Assembly: GCA_027382625.1 (NCBI GenBank)
Contig: JAJKFJ010021011.1
Location: 1-64,000, forward strand
From: Tetmemena sp. SeJ-2015
Lineage: Eukaryota > Ciliophora > Spirotrichea > Sporadotrichida > Oxytrichidae
Reading direction: 5' to 3'
Length of the DNA stretch: 64,000 bases
Part shown: piece after piece, positions 26,526-38,374 of the stretch
Position numbering within the stretch: the first letter of the stretch is position 1
How the letters are laid out: every line of letters starts with the position of its first letter
The notes under the pieces: generated by a model
Database searches by the model: none
The model's input: only the letters and a program-made list of their open reading frames with translations
What the model was told of the DNA's origin: nothing
Translations under genes and position numbers: made by a program

Positions 26526-27011
26526 TCAATATTATTTCTTTATAAGTTTGACAAAGTGGTCGATCTAAGCAGGGTCTAAGTTGCTGTAGGTGTTGAGGAC
26601 TCGCTGGATATCCTCTATGTCTGCCTAGCCATTCTTGTCCTAGTCAAACAAGTCCAGTGAGGTTTTGTAGTCTTGCTTGCTGTAGTCGAAAGTCTGTTCC
26701 TCTTCTAAGTAGCGCATAAACTCCTAGAAAGTAACTCTCTCCTCCTGTTGCATTCCCCTATTAGCTCCAGTACTATTTCCTGCTTTCTTGATGTTCTATT
26801 CATTGTTCACTCTGCTACTGTTATTAAAAAGCTTCTGCTTCACATCATCCTCATAGTAGTTTAGAATAAAGACCAGGCCGATGCCCTACAGGAAGTCCTT
26901 AAATTGTTCATAGGTCAAGGAGTCTTGCTCGTCCACGTCTAATGACTTAAACACTTGATAGAATTGAGACTCCGTGAACTTGTTTATTAGATTCTTGCTC
27001 TCTTTATCCAT
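26526..27011 (-). CDS. EF-hand calcium-binding protein (calmodulin/centrin superfamily)
   Basis: A clean, uninterrupted 161-residue frame, MDKESKNLINKFTESQFYQV to LIKKQY. Two EF-hand loops are visible: DVDEQDSLTYEQ near residue 22, ending in Gln instead of the usual Glu, and DQDKNGQADIED near residue 130, ending in Asp. The second has Asp, Asp, Asn at loop positions 1, 3, 5 and should bind Ca2+; the first is weaker. A Lys/Asn-rich linker (NNEQNIKKAGNSTGAN) separates the halves. Its size suits a calmodulin/centrin-type sensor. It lies just downstream of the CK1 gene on the same strand. Confidence 0.85.
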
Positions 27012-27108
27012 TCTTCAATGATTATCAAAACTTAATAATTCCAATGCCAGTTTAAAACAAGCATCAGAAAGATGAAGACTTGTTATAAAATTAACTAGAA
27101 TAATAAGC

Positions 27109-29703
27109 TCATTTTCTCTAATGGTGGTGGCTTTGAGTCTACTTAGCAGGGGCGTGTTGAGTTTGGTCATGAGTTTAGTGCTGATCTTCTTCACCCTCTT
27201 CTTCATAGTCTTCCTCTGCCTCTTCCTCGAATTCCTCATCCATTTCATCTTAGTCAGTGTGAAGATCATTCAACCTGAGTGAGTCCTCAGGTCTTTGAGT
27301 GCCAGCTGCTTTGCTCTTTCTCCTCTAGTCTGCAATTGACTTCTAAGTTTATTTAGGCTGCTCAGCTGGAACTTAATTAGTCCTCTGCTTAGCGAAATTG
27401 ATAGGCTCTATTATTGTGGGTGTCCTTGAGGGCTAAGCCTTGTTCTCTTGTTACTCTTTCTTTTGGATGGGTGGAATTTACTTGGGTATGTCTCTCTTAG
27501 GTGGCTAGTCTGGCAGAAGTTAGTCGTTCCTGTTTAAGGGAACTAACTTCAAAGGCGATAGAGTTCTCTTATTAAAAGATAAGGTTTGTTAATGAGAGAT
27601 AGATAATGAATTAAAATCTCTGAATAGGCTGCTGCTGTTGTCTGTCTTTGTTGGCTTACTGCAACTTATTGTTGTTCATGTCCTTGATGCCTTAGTTGAG
27701 TTGCTTAGTCAAGTCCCTCACTTTTATTCTCCTCTCCTCTGGGTCATCATCCTAATCCTTAATTTAGATGGGCTGCACTTGCGAAGGTCAAATAAACCAC
27801 ATATTTATAGACATTCATTGTCTCTGCTGGTTCTAACTGAGACTCCTCAACTTGCCTTTTGTGCTTCTCTTGTTGTTGGGAGCTTTTTTGGCATCTGAAT
27901 ATGGCTGCTCCTGCTGAAGTTTGCTCTTCTTCTGGTCAATGGCTTTCTTGTCAATCTTCCTCTTTAGATCTCTCATAACTGTGTTGCTGACCACTGACAG
28001 CACTCCACTTTGATTATGGTCTCTGTGGTTTCTGATAGTGGGCCCTTTTGAAAGCTAGCCTGCTTCAGCTTCTTCCTCCTCATCGTCATACTCACCATCT
28101 TCCTCTCCATACTCCTCACCATCCTCCTCATCATATTAAGAATTAGCTGCATTCTGCTTAGACTGAATACTCTTTGGACCCTTATTCTTGATTTGAGGCA
28201 ACTAAGAAGCAGAGCGGTTCTAAGCATTTTTATTGCCTGCTTTTCTACTTGCAGAGACTGATCCTCTCTTATCTTGCCCCTTGCTTTGAGCCTTTTGGTT
28301 TTAATTAGGTTGTTTTGGAGCAGTGGATGGCTTATTATGTTTCTGTGGAAGTATCTCACTCTCTTCTTACTCGTCTTCATACTCCTCCTCTCCATACTCT
28401 TCGTCGTCGTTTTCATTTAAAGAATGAATGAAACTAGGAAAGTATCATGCTTCTTCTTCTTCCTTCCTCCCCTGCTGAAGTCGTCATCGTTGTCTGGATC
28501 ATCGTAGTTGTACTCCTTCTTTAGGATCCCATTCTTCAGCTGCTCTGCTATAGCCAGTGGATCTATCTTTATCGGTGGAAACTTCAAGTCAAACTTTTCT
28601 CCAAACCTCTTTCTTCTGGCCAAGGCCTCTGACGCCAAAAATTGAGTCTCCAAGTTCTTCTAGATCTACAGCAGATTCTACTTCTATATCGAACTTTAAG
28701 ACTATGAAGCAATAAATACGCACGTGAAGTAGTTTCCAGTCGAAGAGATAGTCGATGAAGTTAGCGCGATAGAAAACTGCATCGAACATCTTCTTCAGAT
28801 AAGAATAGTCAGGCCTGTCCGTAAATTTTAAAGCCCTTGCATAGCGCAGCAAGTCTTCAAATTCAATAGGCAGATCTTTTGAGATCTAGTGAAAGGGTAA
28901 ATCTTTCTTCATGTCTAAGATAGCCTAGTACTTATCTATCTTTGTGCCACCTCCAATTCCCATCCACGGAAGATCACCTCTAGTAAGATAAATGAGGACA
29001 TAGGCGAGTCCTTCCAAGTCGTCTCTTCTTGATTATTCATAGCCCAGGTGATTGTTCAGACTTGTGTAACGTGCTGTACCAGTTAACGCTTTGCCTTCCT
29101 TGAAGGGTATATGTTGACCTGATTTTGGATCTATGAACTTTTTTGCAAGCCCATAGTCTATCAAGTAAACTGTGTCTGACTTGGATCCCATGCCCATCAG
29201 AAAATTGTCTGGCTTGATATCTCTGTGAATGAACTAGCGCAAGTGAAAGTATTCGATTCTACTAATCTGAAATGATTCTTGGTTTATGAAGATAAGTTTG
29301 AGGAAGGATAGTGTGGGTAAAACAAACTTACCATCTGCTTGGCTAAGAGTAAAGTGCTCTTTAAGGTTAGCTTCTTACCGCAGTGATTAAATAGATCTTC
29401 CAGTGAAGGTCCAAGCAACTCCATGACAAGAACATTATACTCTCCCTCCTAACCAGCCCAATACAAATTAGGGATGCCTTCATTACCTTGAAGCAGTCTC
29501 ATAATCTTAGCCTCGTAAAGCAGTTGAGGAAACTTTACAGTCATGTGTTCCTTTATAAAATAGTTAAGACTTCAGTGAACACTTACCAATTTGATGGAGA
29601 CTTTGTCTTGTGTAATCATATCATGACCCTCATAAATGATCCCAAAAGCTCCTCCTCCTATTCTCTTCACAATCTTAAATCTACTTGCTATCAAAATCTC
29701 CAT
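27109..29703 (-). CDS. Casein kinase 1 family protein kinase with long acidic tail
   Basis: CK1-family Ser/Thr kinase. Seen in order: glycine loop [12 protein letters not shown], catalytic Lys in [20 protein letters not shown], catalytic loop [14 protein letters not shown], metal-binding [12 protein letters not shown]1-specific [29 protein letters not shown], and [15 protein letters not shown]. The DFG motif reads DYG, a conservative change. GT...AG introns lie near 29,550-29,585 and 29,273-29,330. After the kinase domain comes a long low-complexity tail: basic KKKKH, then Glu/Asp/Tyr-rich blocks ([14 protein letters not shown]) alternating with Lys/Gln/Pro-rich ones, ending acidic and His/Gln-rich. 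Tail frames are joined only after removing a micro-insert (28,430-28,437) and a 39-bp insert (27,779-27,817). It starts 215 bases from, and diverges from, the NOXRED1-like gene. Confidence 0.92.
27779..27817. other. Candidate IES, 39 bp, pointer TTG
   Basis: TTG at 27,779 and 27,818 in the CK1 tail. The insert contains two in-frame UGAs. Excision joins NQQRQ to [17 protein letters not shown]. Confidence 0.6.
28430..28437. other. Candidate micro-IES, 8 bp, pointer GAAA
   Basis: GAAA at 28,430 and 28,438 in the CK1 tail. Excision joins KKKKHDTF to [16 protein letters not shown]. Confidence 0.65.
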
Positions 29704-29917
29704 TACAATGAATATTTTAACTTATCCCGAAAAAAATCCTCTTATCTAAAAAATTTAAATGAGGATAATCTCTTCTTTACTTCAATTATAAAACTTAAAT
29801 TAAGAATTAATGTCAGGAACTTAATCAGTGAACAGTTCTTACTCGCAGCGATTGGCCCACAAAGACTTAGCTGCAGGACTCAATGACTCTCAAACCAATT
29901 AGTAAAAGATACTTGAG
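29704..29917. promoter_or_regulatory. Divergent promoter region
   Basis: A stretch of 214 bases between the start codons of the CK1 gene (minus) and the NOXRED1-like gene (plus). It must hold both promoters; no specific element was recognised. Confidence 0.4.
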
Positions 29918-31642
29918 ATGGGTAAGTATTGAAAAGTTCTTACATTACTTTGGCTTGTAGACGAAACTAAGAACTCAATGAAATCTATTGATGGAGCCAA
30001 CAAGTCAATAAGTAACGGAGGAGGAGCACTTTAGAGCCAAAGACCAAACGAGCATATGGCAGATCCAAGGAATAATCTGCACTCTTAGTTGAAATCCCCT
30101 CACTTTTTCTCAATGAGCGGCATCCCTCGTTTTGGAAAGAACTGGCTGGATAACTTCATTCCTGATGAAGATATGCAAAACATCTTCCTGACAAGTGAAG
30201 TAGTAAGGAACGTGCTCATGCTTTAATGCGTGTACTATGCGAGTGTCTATGGAGAACTCCTCAGATATAAGCAAAGCTTCAATCACGCACAGTAACAGTT
30301 ATCCTCATTAATTAAATAATATTGTAATGCTTTAAGAGTAATTATCCTAAATGGGTAGAAGCTTAGAGAACTCTCAAGTTTTGACGACTGAGAGGATGAA
30401 GAACATGACTCTAGGACATGGGCCTGAGATAGCCATATCCAGCTAAGTAAGTGCAACTGAAGTGCAGCCTCTAAAAGTTGGAATCATCGGTTGCGGGCAG
30501 TTAGGAACTATGATACTCACTAAATTCTTGGAAACTCAAAGTAATGTTTCAATTGCTATAATGATATAGATTAATTTGATGGACTTAAACTGTTTGTGTC
30601 TACTAGACAACCTCATCTCTTGCGAGCTTTTCAGCAAGAGTTTGGAGTGTGGGTGGACTATAACAATGAGAGAATCGCAGCTGAGTGCGATGTTATATTC
30701 CTGTGCATCCTCCCCTTCTAAGCTCAGCAGGTCCTGAAAGATATAAGACCCATCGTGGTTTAAAGGCATGTGGATGCGAGCAAGTAGAAGAACATAACCA
30801 AGCCTCTATTCATATCTTGCTTGGCTGCAACCGGCATCCCTAAATTAAAAATCATGCTCTCTGACGAGTCTATCTTCCTTAAGACTCAAGTTAATGTAAC
30901 AATGGTAAAGGAGGATCTTTTCAGGTCAAGAACTGAGCAGCATAATATGAAGAACAATACTCAGTAAGTCTTTTACCTATGATGATATTGTATCTAGAAT
31001 GAGGACGGAGAGTATGCTAAGAACCCAGGCCAACATAAATTCGTCAGTGGATGATATACCTACTTACAAGCAAAGTAAGAGAATAGATTGAGCTCAATAC
31101 CTCCATAGATGAGATATTCAATGACATGAATCCACAGATAGTGAGAGATATGGAAGAGTAAAAGCAGCACAAATAATCCTATGACCACAGCTTCAAGCGT
31201 ATCCTCTCTTAAAAGGCTTTTCAGTTTGGAGCAGAGTCAGGAGTGACTGCTGAATTTATCGTGAAGCAGACATCTTTCTAGCTTGCACAGAGACTTGATG
31301 ACCTTTTCCAGATCTTTGACACCTTCTAGGAAGTTCTTTACTCTAATGACCCAAACATCAATAATCAGCATTAAACGGCTTCGGTAGGCAGCTAAGGTAA
31401 TTCCAATACTGGGGGCGATCCAGAGAGAGTCATTTACGAAGAGAGCATCCTTTTAAGTCTCAAATTATACAAAATAATTAATCTTAAGTATACTGGGTCA
31501 AGAGTATCAAAGATTTATCTCTGCAACGACGGGAGAATGGGAAAATGAAAAAGTGGTTCTTGCTAATTTCTATTAAATGTTTGAAGACAGGATTAGGTAT
31601 CTGTTTCTGGCTGGGCCTCCTGAGGTGCCACCCTCCTATTGA
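29918..31642 (+). CDS. NOXRED1-like NADP-dependent oxidoreductase
   Basis: The central region carries a Rossmann fold of the F420/NADP oxidoreductase and pyrroline-carboxylate reductase type: KVGIIGCGQLGTMILTKFLE, then after an intron FVSTRQPHLLRAFQQEFG, AAECDVIFLCILPFQAQQVL and SCLAATGIPKLKIML. These match vertebrate NOXRED1 (STRRP..., ADVIFLC.LPSQL). The start is an ATG split by a GT...AG intron (ATGG | AC GAA...), giving MDETKNSMKSIDG. Other introns are near 30,540-30,568 and 30,962-30,993. A C-terminal helical extension follows the catalytic part and ends LAGPPEVPPSY. Inserts at 30,299-30,341 and 31,453-31,483, and a 4-bp one near 31,061, must be removed. The substrate is unknown. Confidence 0.82.
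30299..30341. other. Candidate IES, 43 bp, pointer TTATCCT
   Basis: A 7-bp repeat TTATCCT at 30,299 and 30,342. Excision joins NHAQQQLS to QMGRSLENSQVLTTERMK, continuous with the Rossmann domain. Confidence 0.9.
31061..31064. other. Candidate micro-IES, 4 bp, pointer TAC
   Basis: TACTTAC at 31,061-31,067. Removing four bases joins SVDDIPT to SKVREQIELNTSIDEIF. A one-base insertion error would look similar. Confidence 0.4.
31453..31483. other. Candidate IES, 31 bp, pointer TTAAGT
   Basis: TTAAGT at 31,453 and 31,484. Excision joins VIYEESILLS to ILGQEYQRFISATTGEWE and opens the frame to the end of the gene. Confidence 0.88.
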
Positions 31643-31858
31643 TCCTTATATTCGTTTCATTATTTTCAGTCTTTTTTAAAACCGCGAATGTTAGATTTCA
31701 ATCTTTAAAATATTAAATCCAATTAGAATGCTAATAACGAAAATGATGATGTCACGATAAGAAATTAAAAGTTAGGTTTTCCAAAGTTGTTAAACATAAT
31801 TTCCTAAGACTAGCATTCTAAAGCTTTAATTAATAAGGGAATAAATAGTTATCTCTTC

Positions 31859-32302
31859 TCAGAGCGATAGTAGAGTCTCTTTCTCAGCTTGAGAGAACAT
31901 GGAATCTCCATCCTCGGTTACAGTATTCACTATCTTTAGGAGAGTCTCTCTCCCCAAGCCTTTTAGCGCGATCTTAGCTAGAGTTTTGCAGTCTGGCTAG
32001 CCACTCTCTTTAATAAGCTTGCTGAGGTAGGGATTGAGCAGATACTCTTCGTCTTAGTTTTCTGAGGCGTGAGCGGGATCGTGGTTCCCACTGCCTGCTC
32101 CAAAAGAATTATTGAGACCACTCAAATCCTTGAAGTCTTCGTCGTATCCCCATTTCTATTTAGAGGAGGACTTTGAACCGTCTCCACCTTCTTAAGTGGC
32201 AGTTTTCATTTCATCCTCTTCCACGGAGGCATCATCATCATCAGAGCAGTCTTCATCTTCATAGTCATCATCGTCTGAGCCCCCGAAATCAGCATTCACC
32301 AT
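31859..32302 (-). CDS. Small acidic protein of unknown function
   Basis: An uninterrupted 147-residue frame starting MVNADFGGSDDDDYEDEDC. The first 35 residues are mostly Asp/Glu. A Ser/Gly/Asn linker follows, then a helical C-terminal half (EEYLLNPYLSKLIKES, KTLAKIALKGLGRETLLKIV) that looks folded. It ends AEKETLLSL. No family was recognised. It starts only 30 bases from the stop of the transport-receptor gene on the same strand. Confidence 0.75.
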
Positions 32303-32331
32303 ATAAATTTAATATTCTCTCTCAATTATAC

Positions 32332-35300
32332 TCAGTTTATTAACTTATAATTGCTGTTCTGCTTTTTAGATGTATTGATCTCTGGAAGGTAAATCAGTTG
32401 TCTTCCTAGCACCTGCACAAGCTTAGTTTGCAATAGAATTTCTACATTGTTATTCATGAATCTATCTATTTACCTACCTTGTTTTGAAAACTCATTCAAA
32501 TGGATTCTCAGTCCTGCGAAATCCATGTCACTCTTAGAGTATTCCAACAGATATTAATAGTGATATAAGTTTTAAAAATATCCTATTTTGTATTTAATCT
32601 ATCTAAAAAGAATATAATTTCATATTCATGTATTTGTTTTACTAATTCATAAGTTAATTGGAAAGAAGTATTTTAGGAATAAATAAGGGCTCTCTTGCTG
32701 ATTTCCTTGGAGAAAGTGTCTTAGAAGTGAGAGAGATAGGACATCCAGTTTTGAAGCATGCTCTTGATATCTGCGATGTCTGAGTTCTTCAGTAAGAACT
32801 GAATTGACTGCTCCCCATATTGAATAATACTAGTAGCGATTGGAATCAGGAAACTCTAAACAAAGTGCATATAAGAAATGGATATTAATGTTACCTTAGT
32901 AGTAGATGGAACTTGAGACTTGGCTAAACGTTTAACAAGGATGAGAATAATCTGCTGTTGAGTTTCTCTATCGATGTCTCCGTTTTACATCAAAATTAGA
33001 ATGAAGTGGCCGACATAGAGCAATGAGCTCTCATCTAGTCCACCTGGTTGGCTAATAATCTTTCTAAGGACAGTGAGTATCTGTACTTGGTACTCCTTTA
33101 CTAAATCAGGGACAGCATGAATAAAAGAAGACAAGGAGAGGATAGTGTAGATGCAAATGTAGATTTCTTTAGTGCAATTTAGGATCTCCAGTTCCATCCT
33201 GAACAGGTATCTTATGATCTCCAAGGAGTCTTGAGTCATGGGACGATGCTTTGACTGTAAAATGTACGAAGTGAGTATGCTCAGCATGTTCTATAAAACG
33301 TAAGAAAGGGGATTATGATTACCTTAAGAATAGAGGAGTCTATCATCTTAGTAGCCTCGATGATGTTTTGCTGCTAACACTAATATTCATAGAACTGGGT
33401 TATTATGATGTTGACCTATGGTAAGAATAGTTGGGCAAAGGCTAAGTTGTTTGGAAGTCTAGCCCAGAGTTTGATTAGATCTACGATATCTGGTCCAATC
33501 ATACCATCCTGATAGTACTTAGAGTATAGTTCCATTACTCCAGGCATCACATGTTCAACTACTCTGCAGCAAGCCTCTTGGTCAATCTTTTATATTTCAT
33601 AATGTTTATCTTAGATAAGAAGGAAAGAGCCTCAAGAGGGAAATGAATGGTCTCATCCTTGCAAAGTGGGATAATCTAACTCACTTTCTGCATAAATATG
33701 CAAAGCAGTTCTATATAATTTGCTGGGTAGGATTTAAATATATAACGTATATTATCATAATGAGTTAGATTTCTTGATGTCTATGAGTTTTATGAATCTG
33801 TGGAGGGTTTTAATGCACTGATAATTAAGGACAAATTCTGACTGATTCACAAACAAGTCGCTGATTATCTAAAAGACTTGCCTCCCAACTGACTCTTTCT
33901 GCTTCTTAATAACACTGGAACTGCAAAGCTTTTCAAGAAGCCACAAAGCTCTCAGCTTAAGCAAAACTTATGGCTCTTAAGTGTTAAGTAGCTTGATGCA
34001 CTAGTCAATGAGTTAAGGTGGAATTGTGAGCACTTCATGTTACTGCCCAATAATGAAGAAAGCTACCTCATACTTCATCACTTCGAAACCTTAAAGCATG
34101 TATAGGTCATCTTGCTCATTCAGTTAGGCAATAGACTGGATAGTCTTTACCTTTTCAAATACTAGCTACGACATGTCTCCAGTCACTACTGAGCTATTCT
34201 GAACAAAAGATGCTACCACTCTCTCCAAGAACACTCTATTGAAATCGGTGTGCTGGCAAGCTTCTTCGATAAATTAGGACATACATTAAACTAATAAAGT
34301 CACAGACTGTAGATCTGATTGAAATCATGCTCTCATAGTCATCTCCTGACTCTAGGAAATCTACTAGGAATATATTTGGGTCCTCTTAGTACGTTTTCTC
34401 GTATTGGACTCCTTCCATGCAATACTGAAACATTACTGTCAGTAAATTCTCATGCAAGTGTTTAAGCTCCTTCAGGACTACTTTAGAGTGGAGGCTTATC
34501 AAAGTAGACATGAGAGAAAGAAGCTACACAACCAAGGCCTAAAATTCACTAAAATACTCCTGATCTAGTTCATCCATATTCTGATTGAAGGTGTAAGTGG
34601 TCAGATAGAAGGGAAGGAAGTATTGCAGATTTTTCATGCTGATTACGAAAACCTCCTTGCTGAATTTAGATGCCTCTGGCTTAAACTTCTTCGTAGTTCA
34701 TGAACTCTCTGAAGAGGAGTGTAAGTATCTTTGCGCATATCTCTTCTCTTGGAGAGTTTCCTAAGTCACAGCTTGAATGACAACTCCATTGGCTTCTAAG
34801 TTCTGTAGTGGGTTTACCAAAACGAAGTTGACAGTCAGAAGTTGTTCCATGATTCGTCTTAAAGTGTCAAGGTTCAAGCACTTTTCGAGTGTGTCTTGAT
34901 CTGTGCCCACTGACCACTGAGTGTGCTGGAGCATTTGCCAAACCAAATACAATAACTTGCTTTCTCTCATGATAGAGAGGTATTGCAAGGTCTTGGGCAT
35001 CAAGAGGGGGACGAACTTGCAAAATCTATCGTCGTCGCCAGTTTCAAAAACGTGAGTGATAGTGTTCAAAATATGACTAAAAAGGATTAAGATAAGAAGA
35101 AGGAAATACTTACTGGCTGAACTGATTTTAAATACGAATATAGATGTTAGTATAATGCATAATGAAATGTATTTTGGTAAATTGTAATAAGATCATCAAA
35201 TAGACTGGTATCATCAGAGTTGTTGTTGAACTCTTTCACGACTAGAGTGCTCACTAAAAGATAGTATTCGGTTTGCAATTTCTTGTTTCCTTGCAGCAAA

Positions 35301-35826
35301 TTTTCACCATCTATTACCAGTTTTAGAAGCAATGCTTGCTTAATAGTTTAATAGAGTAATCAATTTATAATTGAATAGTTTCTAGTTCAGAAGCTCCCTG
35401 CGGATGTGACTTTAGCATTACAACGTAGTCTTTAAGTGTATTTTTAAGAATCAAACTTGCTATCCATTGAATTTGTGGATTAGCTTCATATTAAATAGGA
35501 GCAAATTAAAAGTATCATATATATTTCATAGGCCAAGAATATTGATGTCAATAATCATAATGACTCTTTCGAGATAAAACAATTTTTGAATTGAAGTGAA
35601 TGTGAGGAATGTTCTCTGACTGAAGTTATTTGTGACTATAGTTTGCTTGATTTGCTACTCCACTTCCAGAAGCTTCCTTGAGTCTTGAGCAGCTTCATTC
35701 AGCGTTTGTACTAAACCTGCAGAGGTGGTTTACTCTTTCAATTTAAATATATATTAAGTATAGCTGGGCGGCCCTTGGCTGATCGACTGCGTTTATTAAA
35801 AGCAGATATTGACTTTATGAATCCAT
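32332..35826 (-). CDS. Importin-beta family nuclear transport receptor
   Basis: HEAT-repeat karyopherins carry cargo through nuclear pores under control of Ran. The start MDSQSQYLLLINAVDQPRAAQ, then LQTLNEAAQDSRKLLEVEQQ and NPQIQWIASLILKNTLKDYV, matches the N-terminal Ran-binding HEAT repeats of large karyopherins. Further HEAT-like blocks run through the length, for example KFVPLLMPKTLQYLSIMRES near 34,980 and EYQVQILTVLRKIISQ near 33,070. Near the C-terminus, LQNWMSYLSHFQDTFSKEIS resembles the importin-7/8/9 group, but I cannot assign a subtype. Many short introns are present. A 52-bp TA-flanked insert near 35,715-35,766 and a 128-bp ATA-flanked insert at 32,551-32,678 are candidate IESs. 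It ends NYKLIN then UGA. Confidence 0.82.
32551..32678. other. Candidate IES, 128 bp, pointer ATA
   Basis: ATA at 32,551 and 32,679 bracket a very AT-rich insert in the karyopherin gene. Excision joins SKRALIY to LLEYSKSDMDFAGLRIHL, a smooth helical repeat. The pointer is short, so the borders are uncertain. Confidence 0.55.
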
Positions 35827-35976
35827 CTACCACACACACTCTCACTCTGTTATATATTAATTACTGATTAGCTTCTATTCAAACTCAGATTAGCTAAAGA
35901 GCAAAATATGTATCTTTTAAGTTGCAAATAGGAATAACAGATAGTGTATAGTTTTTTATATTACAGATATTTTAAC

Positions 35977-38251
35977 TCAATATAAAGTAGATAAAAGCAG
36001 GAGGACAGAACTTAGAGAGAGCGCAGCGACTGAGCTTATCCATTAAGAGCCACTTCTGATGTAAAAGGGATAGAAGAAGTCCTTAGGGACGCTAAGTTTC
36101 TGTTGGTCTATATAAGTATCGTTTGTGGAATTAGAAACGGTTATCTCAATCAATTATAAACTAGAGTTATTAAAAATTGTTTCCAAATTTAGCTAAACAA
36201 ACTGCACACTCACATAGTGTTAGAAGGACTGCTGTTAGGTGTCAGTAGGCCTTGTGAATTGCCATATTTCAGGGAGGGCGTACTTGTAGATGTCTACTAT
36301 GTAGTTTTGTGGATTATCACTGAATCCAATCTTAGCGTAGTACACTTTGTAATGTGCGTTAGGGTAGAAGTAGCAAGTCTTGTTTGAACTTGAATAGCTT
36401 ATCTGCTGGCCTAAAGATTAGAATGACTGGTCTATTTTGATAAAGCTAAATTCAAAATATTGAAGCTTGCTTAAAAATAATGATGTCCTCCCAATCACTG
36501 GGGCGGTAGATGTTTGCGTTGCCAAACTATCCGTACTTTTAAATGAAGGTGAGCGTTGAGAACATCTGCATGCTGCTTATTGCTCCCTGCAAATTTGAGC
36601 AGTAAGACTTAAAAAATATTATAAATAAGTTAGGAGACTGCAGATCCGCTAGGTTCAGTTTAACTGTACACCCATAGGAAATATCTTAGCCAAAGTTTAG
36701 AACTGGATCACCGTAGTCGAAGAATTTCTCATTTATAATAAGCTTATGAGTATTAGCAAATTTTATTTGTAGTTGCAGAGGGGACATTATAGCATAATCC
36801 AAATTGATTAGCACCGCTGAACTAGAAGCCTTTTTAGTATGCGAGGATTCCTCCACTGTTAGTATCTGTCCTTCCGACTAGCAAAGGAGCTCCTTACACA
36901 TAACCTGGATTGCCACTCTTAGTCTGAACGGAAGTAGATTCAGCAGTCAAAAACTAAAATACATTTCCTTATATAAAATAACTTGACTGAGTATCTTTGT
37001 TTGACTGATGCCTTAGTGCCACAGGTGGAAGTTATGTTGTCAGGAGACAGCACGATTGTGGCATTAATTTGAGTGATGTTGAAGTAGGGGCGAGATATTG
37101 AGGCGCTTGCAGCAACTGGAGATGTCTTAATTGTGTACTGAACCTCCTTCACATAGCCAGAGCAGTAGCACATGTTATGTGATAATTTGCAATATAGACG
37201 GCAATGCAATAATTTACGAATGTTGGTGGTTGAATTAATAGTAAAGACAGAGTCAGTCAGAGTGGTTGAAGTAAGTGGAGTGTAGGAGTTATTAGCAGAG
37301 CTGTAGGAATACACTTGTACAGTATTAACAGTGAGAATGTTAGAGAAGAAACTTGACTGTCCTGACTACACTTGCAAATAATCAGTGAAGTATCTGGGAT
37401 TAATCTTTGACGTGCATTCAATTACATCATAAGATATACAGCAACAACTATCTTCTTAAACTTTTTTCATTCGTTTTGGATGTCTAATACTTGGGTACAA
37501 CTTGACTCTGAACTCTGCATAAAGAGTGGAGTCTTGAAGTTATCGCAAACTCCATTTTAATTTGGCTTGGGTAGAGGGAACCCTCTGCCATATTAAATAA
37601 ATTTTGAATTTAATTCCTATATTAAGAGTTGACGTTGATGAGTTTAGATTGCATTTAATCTCCCTCTACATAATAGGGAAGAGTGGAGGCTTGAGAGACC
37701 GCACCAAACATAGTGCTCACAAAACCTTGCTTATCAACATCACTCACCAGCTGATCTATCTCCTCATTTGAAACGTCATCTTTCTAATCGTAGTAAAAGT
37801 CCATAAGAGATTATTAAAGAATGAAAATCAAATGATGATAATATTTTAAGAGGCGCATTATTAACATAGACGCAGAATAGCTTGGCAAAAGGATCGACAT
37901 ACCTCTGCAGGCCCTTTCTTTGATTATAATCATAGATTTCTCTTTGCTTGAGGCAATCAGCTAGGGGAAGTCCATTTGTACTATTATAGTTGTGGTTCTT
38001 GCATTGAAAAGTTGTCAACCCAAACCGCGCGATTTGCAAAATGAGCAAGTCATTATCACAGCAAGCAGTAAGAGTCGCAAGAGTTGGCTGATAGGTCGCA
38101 TTCACATGGTTGATATTTGGGGTTAGCCTGGTAAGTCACAGTTTTGTTTACTGTTGAGATCCAATTTGGTAATATCTGCTCGAATCCTTAACTCCACTGA
38201 ATTTGTAAGAGATGGAATAGTGAAGATGAATGAAGCCGCCGCTGCTAACAT
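35977..38251 (-). CDS. Tectonic-like membrane protein (ciliary transition zone)
   Basis: Tectonics are secreted or membrane proteins of the transition-zone MKS complex. The diagnostic Cys cluster is visible near 38,030-38,090: PCECDLSANSCDSYCCDND, comparable to the C.CDL....CD..CCCD of animal tectonics, followed by FQCKNHNYNST. Further parts are Cys-, Asn- and Thr-rich (HCRLYCKLSHNMCYCSG near 37,200), typical of an extracellular beta-rich domain. The N-terminus MLAAAASFIFTIPSLTNS could be a signal peptide; an ATG 22 bases upstream in another frame is possible. The C-terminus (SSVAALSLSSVLLLLSTLY) is a hydrophobic anchor ending at UGA 35,977. A TGCT duplication (plus strand AGCA at 38,060 and 38,064) must be collapsed to join SCDSYC to CDNDL. 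Confidence 0.7.
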
Positions 38252-38374
38252 TGAGATGATTGGTTTTTGACATTAAATTGCTAATTAATTTAAATTTGAA
38301 TTCTCATAATTTAGGGACCAATCACTCACATACGTAAATCGATGATAATTATACAAGGAGAAAAATAAAGTTAA

